A DNA stretch of 50,354 bases, from the NCBI RefSeq assembly GCF_014648175.1, contig NZ_BMQP01000055.1, positions 1 through 50,354 of the forward strand, given 5' to 3'. Source of the DNA: Planobispora rosea (GTDB lineage: Bacteria; Actinomycetota; Actinomycetes; Streptosporangiales; Streptosporangiaceae). A program made the position numbers and the translations under genes. Positions 38,561-46,832 of the stretch are shown here, in pieces. The number at the start of each line of letters is the position of its first letter. Within the stretch, counting starts at the first letter, position 1. A model generated the notes under the pieces. That model was given only the letters and a program-made list of their open reading frames with translations, ran no database searches and was not told the origin of the DNA.

Positions 38561-40564
38561 ATGGGAGCGGATGTCTTCGTCGGCAGGCAGACGGAGCTGG
38601 CTGACATCTGTGGCCTGCTCGGCAGGGCGGGGCACGTCACCCTGACCGGCGTCGCCGGGGCGGGCAAGAGCCGCCTGGCGCTGCACCTGGCCGAGCCACT
38701 GGAACGGGAGTCCCCGGGATACGTCCACGTCGTGGACCTGTCCGAGACGCCGGACGACATCCTCTCACTGGCCGAGGCCCTCGCCGCGTCATTCGACCGC
38801 GGGAGCCGCGGCAGGGAGCGGCCGGACGCGCCCGGGGAGAAGCACACGGCCGATGCCCGCGGACGGTCCCGCCGGTCCGCGATGGAGACCGTGGTCAACG
38901 AGCTCCGTGGCAACCCCGGGCTGATCGTCCTGGACGGCTGCGACCGCGTCGCCTACACCGCGGGGATCCTGGTGGACCGGCTCCTGCGGGAGGTCAGGGG
39001 AGTGCGCGTCCTGGTCACCAGCAGGCAGCCGCTCGGCTTCCCCCACGAGAACGTCTATCCGATCGAGGGCCTGCCCACGCGGGACGCCGTCGACCTGCTC
39101 GTCACCCTCGCCGGGGACAGGCTGGGTGAGGCCGATCCGGAGGATCTCTGCCGGCGGCTCGACAACCTCCCGCTGGCCATCGAGATGGCGGCGGCGGCCC
39201 CCGACCCCGCGTCCCCCCGGCACGGCGCCCTGCACGACGCGCTCAGCCTCAGCTACGAGCTGTGCGGCCCCGAGGAGCGCCTCGTCTGGGCCCGCCTGTC
39301 GGTCTTCTCCGGGAGCTTCGACGCCGAGGCCGCCCAGTACGTCTGCGACGCCGGCGACCTCGGCCCCGAGCGGGTCCTCGACGCGCTGCTCGACCTGGCG
39401 GCCAGATCCGTCCTCAGCCGCGAACAGGACGGCCGCGGCACCCGCTACCGCCTGCTCAACGCCGTGCGCCGGTACGGCGCCATCCGACTGGACGAGCGGG
39501 GCGAGAGCGACGGGACCCGCCGCCGTCACCGGGACTTCTTCCTCTCCCTCGCCCACCGTGCGGCCCTGGGCTGGCGTGAGGACCAGCTCGCCTGGTGCCG
39601 CAGGATCCAGCCCGACCTCGCCAACATCCGCCTGGCCGTCGAGTACTGCTACGGCCGGCCCGGCGAGGCGGGCAAGGGTCTCGATCTGATCGCCTCCCTG
39701 TGGTTCCTGTGGATCTGCTGCGGCCGCCACGACACCGGATACGCGCTCCTCCAGCGCGGCCTCGACCTGGAGCACGAGCCGGGGCCCGAGCGGACCAGAG
39801 CTCTGTGGGTGCACACCTGGATGCTGATCCAGCACGGTGACCTGGAGGGCGCCGAACGCACCCTGGCCCAGTGCACGACCGGGACCGGCGAATGGGACGC
39901 CACGGCCTACATCAGTCACTTCCAGGCCCATCTGGCGGTCGCCAGGGGAGACCTGGCCGAGGCCATGCGGCTCATCAAGGACGCCAGGGTGGGTCATCGC
40001 TCGGCCGGCGACCTCTTCCCGGGATTCCTGCCCACCTACGTCGTCGTGGCCACCGCCCTGATGCTCGCCGACCGGAACGAGGAGGCCGTGTCCGTGCTGT
40101 ACGAGGGCCGGGAGCTCTGCGGTTCCTGCGGTGACTACTGGACCCTCGCCCGCCTCGATCTGCTGCTGGCCCAGGCCGAGCTGTCCCTCGGCAACACCAC
40201 GGCCGCCACCGCCTCCGTCCGGGAGTCCCTGCGCGGGGCCCGGCTGTTCGACGACACGATCGCCCTCGTCGAGGGAATCGAGACGTTCGCGGTGATCGCC
40301 GAGAACGACGGTGACGACACGTTCGCCACGGTCCTCCTCGGTGCGGGGACCGTGGCGAACGGGACCGTCATGGCGGGGATCAGACGCCCGCCCGTGCTCG
40401 CGGGCATGCTTGAGCGGTCCGAGGCGAGGCTGCGCGGCCGTACCGACGAGAAGGAGTACGGACGGCTCATCGAGCTGGGCCGCGCGACCTGCCTGCGGAC
40501 CGCTGTGGAACACGTGCTCCGGGGCGTCGTCGGGCCCGGCGACGAGGCGCCCGAAGACGACTGA
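38561..40564 (+). CDS. STAND NTPase with TPR-like sensor (copy 2)
   Basis: 667 residues from ATG 38561; the open frame runs far upstream, and only a weak CGGGG precedes this start. FVGRQTELADI, Walker A GVAGAGKSR (30-38), Walker B GLIVLDGCDRV, sensor VRVLVTSRQPLGF, NLPLAIEMAA, then a winged-helix block WARLSVFSGSFDAEAAQYVC and helical TPR-like repeats to the C-terminus. Architecture and several segments match the STAND protein at 33370 (xVFxGxFDAEAAxxVC, TSRQPL), so the two are paralogues. It too lacks a recognisable DNA-binding or enzymatic effector domain. Family members switch state with ATP when the repeat domain binds a ligand. Confidence 0.88.
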   Translation: MGADVFVGRQTELADICGLLGRAGHVTLTGVAGAGKSRLALHLAEPLERESPGYVHVVDLSETPDDILSLAEALAASFDRGSRGRERPDAPGEKHTADARGRSRRSAMETVVNELRGNPGLIVLDGCDRVAYTAGILVDRLLREVRGVRVLVTSRQPLGFPHENVYPIEGLPTRDAVDLLVTLAGDRLGEADPEDLCRRLDNLPLAIEMAAAAPDPASPRHGALHDALSLSYELCGPEERLVWARLSVFSGSFDAEAAQYVCDAGDLGPERVLDALLDLAARSVLSREQDGRGTRYRLLNAVRRYGAIRLDERGESDGTRRRHRDFFLSLAHRAALGWREDQLAWCRRIQPDLANIRLAVEYCYGRPGEAGKGLDLIASLWFLWICCGRHDTGYALLQRGLDLEHEPGPERTRALWVHTWMLIQHGDLEGAERTLAQCTTGTGEWDATAYISHFQAHLAVARGDLAEAMRLIKDARVGHRSAGDLFPGFLPTYVVVATALMLADRNEEAVSVLYEGRELCGSCGDYWTLARLDLLLAQAELSLGNTTAATASVRESLRGARLFDDTIALVEGIETFAVIAENDGDDTFATVLLGAGTVANGTVMAGIRRPPVLAGMLERSEARLRGRTDEKEYGRLIELGRATCLRTAVEHVLRGVVGPGDEAPEDD

Positions 40565-40573
40565 GTCCGGACG

Positions 40574-40607
40574 TCAGCGTGTCCCGGAGATCAGCGTGTC
40601 CCGGAGA
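40574..40607. repeat. 17-bp tandem duplication at the aspC 3' end
   Basis: Two perfect copies of TCAGCGTGTCCCGGAGA (40574-40590, 40591-40607). A third partial unit starts with the TCA that is the aspC stop codon on the minus strand. The array lies between the convergent STAND and aspC genes. Confidence 0.92.
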
Positions 40608-41816
40608 TCAGCGCGCTCCGGACAGGAACTTGGCGACCCTGCTGACGCCCTCGGCGAGGTCGTCGTCGCCGAGGGCGTAGGACAGCCGGAAGTAGCCGGG
40701 GGTGCCGAACGCCTCGCCGGGGACGAGGGCGACCTCGGTCTCCTCCAGGATGATCTCGGCGAGTTCGAGGGAGGTCTGCGCGCGCTTGCCGTCGCCCAGG
40801 TCCCTGCCGAGCAGCTGCTTGACCGAGGGGTAGACGTAGAACGCGCCCTTCGGCTCGGGGCAGACCACGCCCGGGATCTCGTTGAGCATGCGGACCATGG
40901 TCTGGCGGCGGCGGTCGAAGGCCTCGCGCATCCGCGCCACGGCGGACAGATCGCCGGTGACGGCCGCCAGGGCGGCGGCCTGGGCCACGTTGGAGACGTT
41001 GGAGGTGGCGTGCGACTGCAGGTTGGTCGCGGCCTTGACGACGTCCTTCGGGCCGATGAGCCAGCCCACCCGCCAGCCGGTCATCGCGTAGGTCTTGGCG
41101 ACGCCGTTCAGGACGACGACCCGGTCGCCCAGCTCCGGGACGGCGGTGGCGATGCTCGTGAAGCGCGCGCCGCCGTACGTGAGGTGCTCGTAGATCTCGT
41201 CGGTGACGACCCACAGGTCGTGCTCCGCGGCCCAGCGGCCGATCGCCTCCACCTGCTCCGGCGTGTAGACCGCGCCGGTCGGGTTGGAGGGGGAGACGAA
41301 CAGCAGGACCTTGGTGCGGTCGGTGCGGGCGGCCTCCAGCTGCTCCACGCTCGCGAGGTAACCGGTGGTCTCGTCGGTCACCACGTCGACCTGGACGCCG
41401 CCGGCCAGCTTGATCGCCTCGGGGTAGGTCGTCCAGTAGGGGGCGACGACCAGGACTTCGTCACCCGGGTCCAGCAGCGTGGCGAACGCCTCGTAGACCG
41501 CCTGCTTGCCGCCGTTGGTGACCAGGACCTGGGCCGCCTCCACCCGGTAACCGGAGTCGCGGAGGGTCTTGTCGGCGATGGCCTGCTTGAGCTCGGGGAG
41601 ACCGCCGGCCGGCGTGTACTTGTGGAACCTGGGGGTCCGGCACGCCTCGACGGCGGCTTCGACGATGTAGTCCGGCGTCGGGAAGTCCGGCTCGCCGGCG
41701 GCGAAGCCGATGACCGGACGGCCCGCCGCCTTCATCGCCTTGGCCTTGGCGTCCACGGCGAGCGTGGCGGACTCGGAGATCGCGGAGATGCGCGCGGAGA
41801 TGCGAGGACGGGTCAT
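40608..41816 (-). CDS. aspC: Aspartate aminotransferase (class I, PLP)
   Basis: 402 residues from ATG 41816, with GGGGG just upstream; the open frame continues 5' without a ribosome site. A pyridoxal-phosphate enzyme interconverting aspartate/2-oxoglutarate and oxaloacetate/glutamate. Seen: RISAISESATLAVDAKAKAM, FAAGEPDFPTPDYI, YTPAGGLPELKQAI, NGGKQAVYEA, VSPSNPTGAVY, WVVTDEIYEHL, the cofactor Lys in NGVAKTYAMTGWRVGW, and FRLSYAL with the substrate Arg. This is the Igamma type usual in actinobacteria. Prephenate transamination by the same enzyme is possible in this subgroup. Confidence 0.93.
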   Translation of the reverse strand: MTRPRISARISAISESATLAVDAKAKAMKAAGRPVIGFAAGEPDFPTPDYIVEAAVEACRTPRFHKYTPAGGLPELKQAIADKTLRDSGYRVEAAQVLVTNGGKQAVYEAFATLLDPGDEVLVVAPYWTTYPEAIKLAGGVQVDVVTDETTGYLASVEQLEAARTDRTKVLLFVSPSNPTGAVYTPEQVEAIGRWAAEHDLWVVTDEIYEHLTYGGARFTSIATAVPELGDRVVVLNGVAKTYAMTGWRVGWLIGPKDVVKAATNLQSHATSNVSNVAQAAALAAVTGDLSAVARMREAFDRRRQTMVRMLNEIPGVVCPEPKGAFYVYPSVKQLLGRDLGDGKRAQTSLELAEIILEETEVALVPGEAFGTPGYFRLSYALGDDDLAEGVSRVAKFLSGAR

Positions 41817-42221
41817 GCCCCCATGGTTACAGACCGGTTGCGGTGTTCCACTGCTTATCCGCCATCCGGACGGCCCGAGGTGTCGTCCGGGCGCCGTCTC
41901 CGACCCCGTCCCCGTCTCCGCCCCTCTCCCCGTCCCCGTCTCCGGCTCGTCTCCGGCTCCGTCTCCGTGAGAACTTTCGGGAGGCGTCCGTACGTACGTC
42001 GTGATTTTTTGGGAGCCGCGGAAGCTCTCCGTACGGTTTGCGCGGTATGCCGTACAAGGCGAAAAAAGACCACTGACCTGGGAAAGTGTCCTCCGGTTCG
42101 ACGTGGAGGCCATTCCCCCGTAGACTCCGGCGTGGCCTCGCCGCCGAACGCGTGATCGTCGGCCTGGCTGGTGAGCCACGGACAAACTTCGGGTCAACCG
42201 GGGTATGGTGGTTCATGTCTT
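41817..42221. other. Intergenic region between aspC and tRNA-Trp
   Basis: No gene supported; an ORF on the minus strand here runs into the tRNA and looks spurious. 41895-41970 is a pyrimidine-rich degenerate array of CCCCGTCTCCG-type units. For tRNA-Trp, TATGGT (42204-42209) is a plausible -10. Confidence 0.55.
42028..42057 (-). promoter_or_regulatory. Putative aspC promoter
   Basis: On the minus strand TTGTAC (42057-42052), 18 bp, TACGGA (42033-42028). This would give a leader of about 200 nt before the aspC start. Confidence 0.4.
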
Positions 42222-42294
42222 AGGGCACTGGCGCAATTGGTAGCGCACCGGTCTCCAAAACCGGCGGTTGGGGGTTCGAGTCCCTCGTGCCCTG
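42222..42294 (+). tRNA. tRNA-Trp (CCA anticodon)
   Basis: 73 nt. The acceptor stem AGGGCAC/GTGCCCT (42222-42228, 42287-42293) is perfect. D-loop GCGCAATTGGTAGCGC, anticodon arm CCGGT-CTCCAAA-ACCGG with anticodon CCA, and T-arm GGGGGTTCGAGTCCCTC are all in place. Discriminator G at 42294; CCA is not encoded. It sits immediately before secE, a location common in actinobacteria. Confidence 0.97.
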
Positions 42295-42369
42295 CGAAGA
42301 GCGGTCCGCGCATCAGGGCGTCTAGCGCGCCGCTGATAGGCGTTGGATACGACGGATCAGGTGAGGACT

Positions 42370-42618
42370 GTGGCGATCGACACGCGCGGCGAGACCGCAG
42401 ACAGGCCGAGCGGCGAGAAGAAGACGAAGCGCACTTCTCCCGCCCTTTTCTATCGGCAGATCGTCGCTGAGCTGCGTAAGGTCATCTGGCCTACGCGCAA
42501 GGAACTCATTTCTTACACCATCATCGTCCTGGTCTTCGTTCTGATCATGGTCGGGATCGTGTCCGGGCTCGATGCGCTGTTCACCGAGGGCGTGCTGAGG
42601 ATCTTCGGCGGATCCTGA
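42370..42618 (+). CDS. secE: Preprotein translocase subunit SecE
   Basis: 82 residues from GTG 42370; GTG 42361 is an in-frame alternative, since GAGG lies only three bases before 42370. SecE clamps SecY in the SecYEG channel. The short actinobacterial form is seen: a charged cytoplasmic head with the amphipathic FYRQIVAELRKVIWPTRKEL, then a single membrane helix (YTIIVLVFVLIMVGIVSGLD). It lies between tRNA-Trp and nusG in the conserved order secE-nusG-rplK-rplA. Confidence 0.95.
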   Translation: MAIDTRGETADRPSGEKKTKRTSPALFYRQIVAELRKVIWPTRKELISYTIIVLVFVLIMVGIVSGLDALFTEGVLRIFGGS

Positions 42619-42703
42619 GCCGGCGCCCGGCGGGCCGTCCCGCCGAGAGCCCAGCCCCTCCGCAAGTCCAGTCAGCCCATCGACGGAAAGAGAAAGAGCC
42701 ACC

Positions 42704-43537
42704 GTGTCCGAGTCTTCACAGCCGGCCGGCGAGTCCCGCGACGAGTGGGAGGGCGAGCCGGAAGAGGCCATCGACGCCGTGGAGGGCTCGCTCGACGAGT
42801 CCGATGACGCTGACGTCGATGAGACCGACGTCGACGAGTTCGACGTTGCGGAGACCGACGCCGAGGACGGCGCCGAGACCGAGGAGGCCGAAGAGGCCGA
42901 AGAGGTCCCGGTCGGCGCCGTCGACGAGGACGGTGACGTCCTTCCCGACGTCGATCCGGTCGAGGAGTTCAAGCGCCAGCTGCGCGGCCAGTACGGCGAG
43001 TGGTACGTCATCCACTCCTACGCCGGTTACGAGAACCGGGTGAAGGCCAACATCGAGACCCGCACGCAGTCCCTCAACATGGAGGACTACATCTTCCAGG
43101 TCGAGGTGCCCACGCACCACGTGACCGAGGTGAAGAGCGGCAAGCGTCAGCTCGTCAAGGAGCGGGTGCTCCCGGGTTACGTGCTGGTCCGGATGGAGCT
43201 CACCGACGAGTCGTGGTCCGCGGTGCGGAACACGCCCGGTGTGACCGGTTTCGTCGGTCTGTCGAACAAGCCCAGCCCGCTGAGCATCGACGAGGTCGCC
43301 AAGCTGCTGGCCCCGGAGCCCACCGAGGAGACCAAGAAGACGACCGTCAAGGCCGCCGCCGCGACCGTCGACTTCGAGGTGGGCGAGTCCGTCACCGTCA
43401 TGGACGGCCCGTTCGCCACCCTGCCCGCGACGGTCAGCGAGATCAGCGCCGAGTCGCAGAAGCTCAAGGTGCTCGTTTCGATCTTCGGCCGCGAGACCCC
43501 GGTCGAGCTCTCGTTCAACCAGGTCTCGAAGATCTGA
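42704..43537 (+). CDS. nusG: Transcription termination/antitermination factor NusG
   Basis: 277 residues from GTG 42704, with AAGAGAAAGAG upstream. NusG bridges RNA polymerase with Rho or the ribosome. The NGN domain (about 100-215: WYVIHSYAGYENRVKANIETR, RVLPGYVLVRMELTDESW, VRNTPGVTGFVG) and C-terminal KOW domain (about 222-277: FEVGESVTVMDGPFATLPATVSEI) are complete. The first about 97 residues are an Asp/Glu-rich, probably disordered extension, as seen in several actinobacterial NusG proteins and absent from the about 180-residue E. coli protein. Confidence 0.97.
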   Translation: MSESSQPAGESRDEWEGEPEEAIDAVEGSLDESDDADVDETDVDEFDVAETDAEDGAETEEAEEAEEVPVGAVDEDGDVLPDVDPVEEFKRQLRGQYGEWYVIHSYAGYENRVKANIETRTQSLNMEDYIFQVEVPTHHVTEVKSGKRQLVKERVLPGYVLVRMELTDESWSAVRNTPGVTGFVGLSNKPSPLSIDEVAKLLAPEPTEETKKTTVKAAAATVDFEVGESVTVMDGPFATLPATVSEISAESQKLKVLVSIFGRETPVELSFNQVSKI

Positions 43538-43653
43538 CGCTGTCGCATAAACTAAGACGTTCGGTGGCCGTGTTTCGCGAAGCACGGCCTCCGACATGTT
43601 CCCCGTGTCTGCGGGGGACCGCATCAATCCGATGAGGACCCGGAGAAAATCTC

Positions 43654-44085
43654 ATGCCTCCTAAGAAGAAGATCGCGGCGCTGGTCAAGGTCCAGCTTCC
43701 CGCTGGCCAGGCCACGCCCGCCCCGCCGGTCGGTACCGCCCTCGGTCCGCACGGCGTCAACATCATGGACTTCGTGAAGCAGTACAACGCTGCCACCGAG
43801 GCCCAGCGCGGCAACATCATCCCCGTTGAGATCACCATCTTCGAGGACCGCAGCTTCACCTTCGTCACGAAGACGCCCCCGGCGCCGGAGCTGATCAAGA
43901 AGGCCGCCGGTGTGGCGAAGGGCTCGGCCGTCCCGCAGAAGGACAAGGTCGGCAAGCTCACCCGGGAGCAGCTGCGCCAGATCGCCGAGACCAAGATGCA
44001 GGACCTCAACGCCAACGACATCGAGGCCGCCGAGAAGATCATCGCCGGCACCGCCCGGTCGATGGGCATCACCATCGCCGACTAG
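43654..44085 (+). CDS. rplK: 50S ribosomal protein L11
   Basis: 143 residues. Begins MPPKKKIAALVKVQLPAGQA, followed by the L11 hallmark PAPPVGTALGPHGVNIMDF and the C-terminal rRNA-binding part (TPPAPELIKKAAGVAKGS, AGTARSMGI). It binds the GTPase-associated centre of 23S rRNA with L10/L12. ATG 43654 follows a purine-rich GGAGAA. It sits 116 bp after nusG and 91 bp before rplA. Confidence 0.98.
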   Translation: MPPKKKIAALVKVQLPAGQATPAPPVGTALGPHGVNIMDFVKQYNAATEAQRGNIIPVEITIFEDRSFTFVTKTPPAPELIKKAAGVAKGSAVPQKDKVGKLTREQLRQIAETKMQDLNANDIEAAEKIIAGTARSMGITIAD

Positions 44086-44176
44086 CCGATCCGGCGTTCG
44101 GCAGCACAGACCTCGAATCGAGTGGGAGGGCCAGGCGCTGGCCCGCACCACGGACACTCAGATCAGGAGTGAGCAA

Positions 44177-44890
44177 GTGAAGCGCAGCAAGGCACATCAC
44201 GACGCCGCGGCGAAGGTGGACCGCGAGAACCTGTACAGCCCGGCCCAGGCGGCCAAGCTGGCCAAGGAGACCACCGTCACCAAGTTCGACGCCACCGTCG
44301 AGGTCGCTCTGCGACTGGGCGTCGACCCGCGCAAGGCGGACCAGATGGTCCGCGGCACCGTCAACCTCCCGCACGGCACCGGTAAGACCGCCCGGGTCCT
44401 GGTCTTCGCGACCGGTGACCGTGCCGAGGAGGCCCGCGCCGCGGGCGCCGACATCGTCGGTGCCGACGAGCTGATCGAGGAGGTGGCCAAGGGCCGCCTC
44501 GACTTCGACGCCGTCGTCGCCACCCCGGACCTCATGGGCAAGGTCGGCCGCCTGGGCCGCGTGCTCGGTCCGCGTGGTCTGATGCCGAACCCCAAGACCG
44601 GCACCGTGACCCCGGCCGTCGGCAAGGCCGTCACCGACATCAAGGGCGGCAAGATCGAGTTCCGCGTCGACCGGCACGCGAACCTGCACTTCATCATCGG
44701 CAAGGTGTCGTTCGACGAGCGCCAGCTGGTGGAGAACTACGCCGCCGCCCTCGACGAGGTGCTGCGTCTGAAGCCGTCGGCGGCCAAGGGCCGTTACCTG
44801 AAGAAGGTCACCTTCTCCACGTCCATGGGCCCCGGCATCCCGGTCGACCCGAACGTGACGCGGGCGATGACCGCCGAGATCGAGGGCTGA
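44177..44890 (+). CDS. rplA: 50S ribosomal protein L1
   Basis: 237 residues from GTG 44177, with CAGGAG eight bases upstream. L1 forms the mobile stalk at the ribosomal E site and often represses its own operon. The signature VATPDLMGKVGRLGRVLGPRGLMPNPKTGTV region is intact (with GPRGLMPNPK), as are TVNLPHGTGK and the ending KVTFSTSMGPGIPVD. Length is standard. A strong terminator follows 20 bp past the stop, so this operon ends here and rplJ-rplL are separate. Confidence 0.98.
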   Translation: MKRSKAHHDAAAKVDRENLYSPAQAAKLAKETTVTKFDATVEVALRLGVDPRKADQMVRGTVNLPHGTGKTARVLVFATGDRAEEARAAGADIVGADELIEEVAKGRLDFDAVVATPDLMGKVGRLGRVLGPRGLMPNPKTGTVTPAVGKAVTDIKGGKIEFRVDRHANLHFIIGKVSFDERQLVENYAAALDEVLRLKPSAAKGRYLKKVTFSTSMGPGIPVDPNVTRAMTAEIEG

Positions 44891-44910
44891 CCCTCCAGTC
44901 ATCGGTAGTG

Positions 44911-44948
44911 AAGGGCCTCAGCCGAATGGCCATTCGGCTGAGGCCCTT
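44911..44948 (+). terminator. Terminator of the secE-rplA operon
   Basis: A perfect 19+19-bp palindrome (44911-44929 with 44930-44948; GGCC at the tip), followed by TCTCGTC. It is among the strongest hairpins in the window. Confidence 0.9.
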
Positions 44949-45035
44949 TCTCGTCCCCGTGGACGAGGCGCTCCTCGCTTCCCGCGCATAGTCTCGAAGG
45001 GACAGTTGATGGGGGGACGTGAAGGGGTGAGAGGG

Positions 45036-45869
45036 ATGCGCCGATTGGCTCCCGCGCTGGCACTGGGAGCGGCCGCGTTGGTCGTGGTCACGGGATGTGG
45101 GACTCAGGGTGGCGTCGCGACCCTGGGGAATGTGAAGCTGGCGGCGGCCGAGGCGGTCCAGGAGAGCGCCCAGAAGGCCGAGGAGGTCACCTCCTACTCC
45201 GCGGACCTGGTGGTCGAGTCCAGCGGGAAGGCCGAGGACTCCGGCAAGATCCAGGGCAGCATGGTCTACCAGAGCAAGCCGGAGCTGGCGACCGACGTCA
45301 CGCTGGACGTCATCTCCTTCGGCGGGCGGAACGTGCCCGGCGGGGCGCGGGCGATCCTGGTCGGCGAGACGGTCTACGTGAAGTCCGAGCTGCTCACCCA
45401 GCTGGCCGGCGCGACGAAGCCGTGGGTGAAGGTGTCCGTCGGCGACCTGGACAGCGGCGGGCAGGCCGAGGTCCGGCAGTTCATGGACCAGGCCCGGCAG
45501 TTCGACCTGGCCGGCACGGTCAAGCTGCTGACCGCGTCGAAGGACGTCAAGGCGGTCGGCACCGAGACGGTCGGCGGGGTGGAGACCACCCACTACAGCG
45601 GCACCTTCCCGCTCGCCGAGGCGGTCCAGGCGTTCGCCCCGCAGGAGCGCGAGCGGCTCCAGGGGCAGTTCTCGCACGCCAAGAACGTGAAGTTCGACCT
45701 GTGGGCCGACGCCCAGTACCTGCCGCGCAAGGTGACGCTGAGCGGTTCCGAGCAGGGCACCTCGTTCACGATGGCCGCGAACTTCAGGGACTTCAACGAG
45801 GCCGTGACCATCGCGGCCCCGCCCGCCGACCAGGTGGGCGACCTGCCGAAGAACCCCGGCGGCAACTGA
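45036..45869 (+). CDS. LppX/LprAFG-type lipoprotein
   Basis: 277 residues from ATG 45036, with GAAGGGG upstream. A lipoprotein signal (1-24) ends in the lipobox VVTGC, so the mature protein is lipid-anchored outside the membrane. The body (AAEAVQESAQKAEEVTSYSADLVVES, GSMVYQSKPELATDVTL, FDLWADAQYLPRKVTLS) follows the LppX_LprAFG/LolA-like half-barrel plan, which in mycobacteria carries lipids or glycolipids across the periplasm. A lipoprotein gene between rplA and rplJ is, to my knowledge, also found in Streptomyces, so the location seems conserved. The ligand is unknown. Confidence 0.88.
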   Translation: MRRLAPALALGAAALVVVTGCGTQGGVATLGNVKLAAAEAVQESAQKAEEVTSYSADLVVESSGKAEDSGKIQGSMVYQSKPELATDVTLDVISFGGRNVPGGARAILVGETVYVKSELLTQLAGATKPWVKVSVGDLDSGGQAEVRQFMDQARQFDLAGTVKLLTASKDVKAVGTETVGGVETTHYSGTFPLAEAVQAFAPQERERLQGQFSHAKNVKFDLWADAQYLPRKVTLSGSEQGTSFTMAANFRDFNEAVTIAAPPADQVGDLPKNPGGN

Positions 45870-45875
45870 GCCCGG

Positions 45876-45919
45876 TACGGCCCGCGCCCCGGGACTGTCC
45901 GGCCGGGGCGCGGGCCGTA
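45876..45919 (+). terminator. Terminator of the lipoprotein gene
   Basis: A 17-bp perfect stem (45876-45892 with 45903-45919) and a 10-nt loop, 6 bp past the stop codon. Confidence 0.82.
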
Positions 45920-45920
45920 T

Positions 45921-46065
45921 CCGCGACGCGTCAGCGTCGCCGTGGACCTGTGAGGGGGCGCCGGTGCACTGGACTGAGGAACGCGCGCTGCGAAGCGAGC
46001 GCGTGACGAGGGAAGGCGCCGGTTACCAGCCCCCGAGCCGCGACGCGTCAGCGTCGCCGTGGACC
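45921..46065. repeat. Composite repeat with 28-bp direct ends
   Basis: A perfect 28-bp direct repeat (45921-45948 and 46038-46065) encloses 89 bp. Each copy contains the small hairpin GCGACGC-GTCA-GCGTCGC. The interior has GGCGCCGG twice and a stem-like ACGCGCGCT...AGCGAGCGCGT. It looks like a small intergenic repeat element rather than a gene. Confidence 0.75.
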
Positions 46066-46078
46066 CGTAGACGCTGAT

Positions 46079-46107
46079 TTGGCTAATTCTCTGGTACGTC
46101 GTAAGCT
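46079..46107 (+). promoter_or_regulatory. rplJ-rplL promoter
   Basis: TTGGCT (46079-46084), 17 bp, TAAGCT (46102-46107). Transcription would start near 46114 and produce a leader of about 190 nt. Confidence 0.65.
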
Positions 46108-46117
46108 GTCAACGCCG

Positions 46118-46245
46118 AAGACCGCCGGTCGTCGTCTGGCTTGATGTCAGACGGCCTAAGGATCCACTGAGTGGACGGCCTGCGTAGGTGTGATGTGAGT
46201 TTTCATTGGGACCGTTCTTTTCCGTCCTCGTGTGAGCCCCGTGCG
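46118..46245 (+). ncRNA. Ribosomal protein L10 leader (cis-regulatory)
   Basis: The segment after the promoter has the order expected of actinobacterial L10 leaders: GAAGACCGCCGGTCGTC, the AGACGGCC/GGACGGCC region and GCCTGCGTAGGTGTG, upstream of rplJ-rplL. In this family excess L10-(L12) complex binds the leader and lowers expression. Boundaries are approximate; a covariance-model search would settle them. Confidence 0.6.
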
Positions 46246-46269
46246 CCTGCGCCGGGGCTGTCGTTATTT
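46235..46269 (+). terminator. Possible attenuator in the L10 leader
   Basis: AGCCCCG (46235-46241) pairs with CGGGGCT (46253-46259), followed by the T-rich GTCGTTATTT (46260-46269), just before the rplJ ribosome site. It could be the switchable terminator of the leader. Confidence 0.5.
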
Positions 46270-46307
46270 ATGGGCCTTTCCCGGCGGGTACATCTGGAAG
46301 GAGGCCC

Positions 46308-46832
46308 ATGGCGAAGGCGGACAAGGCGGCGTCCATTGCCGAGCTCAAGAGCAGCTTCGAAGGCTCTGGCGCTGCTGTTCTGACCGAGTACCGCGGTCTC
46401 ACCGTCGCTCAGCTCAAGCAGCTGCGCGTTGCTCTCGGTGGGAATGCGAATTTCGCCGTGGTGAAGAACACGCTGACCAAGATTGCGGCCAATCAGGCCG
46501 GGATCAACCAGCTCGACGACCTGCTCGCGGGTCCGTCGGCGATCGCGTTCGTCAACGGCGACGTGGTCGAGGCTGCCAAGAGTCTGCGTGACTTCGCCAA
46601 GGCCAATCCCCTCCTGGTCATCAAGGGCGGTGTCGTCGACGGTAAGGCGATGACCCCGGCCGAGATCAGCAAGCTTGCCGACCTCGAGTCGCGTGAGGTT
46701 CTCCTCGCGAAGCTGGCCGGTGCCATGAAGGCGAAGCAGGGCCACGCGGCCGCCGTCTTCAACGCGCTGCCCACCAACATGGCTCAGCTGGCCGAGGCTC
46801 TGCGCGCCAAGCGCGCCGAGGCCGGCGAGTAG
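46308..46832 (+). CDS. rplJ: 50S ribosomal protein L10
   Basis: 174 residues; ATG 46308 after AAGGAGG. Typical L10: MAKADKAASIAELKSSFEGS, LTEYRGLTVAQLKQLR, NFAVVKNTLTKIA and AEISKLADLESREVLLAKLAGAMK. It forms the base of the ribosomal stalk, anchoring L7/L12 dimers through its C-terminal helix and binding 23S rRNA beside L11. First gene of the rplJ-rplL transcript, controlled by its own leader; rplL starts 85 bp downstream. Confidence 0.98.
   Translation: MAKADKAASIAELKSSFEGSGAAVLTEYRGLTVAQLKQLRVALGGNANFAVVKNTLTKIAANQAGINQLDDLLAGPSAIAFVNGDVVEAAKSLRDFAKANPLLVIKGGVVDGKAMTPAEISKLADLESREVLLAKLAGAMKAKQGHAAAVFNALPTNMAQLAEALRAKRAEAGE

Noticed and set aside
41895..41970. CRISPR-like repetition
   Set aside because: Units are short, degenerate and pyrimidine-biased with no unique spacers. 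No cas gene is in the window.
41827..42216. 129-codon minus-strand ORF next to tRNA-Trp
   Set aside because: Composition is Arg/Gly/Asp repeats from the pyrimidine-rich array, and it has no ribosome site.
45921..46065. Insertion sequence remnant
   Set aside because: No transposase fragment or terminal inverted repeats; the ends are direct repeats of 28 bp, so it is listed as a composite repeat only.
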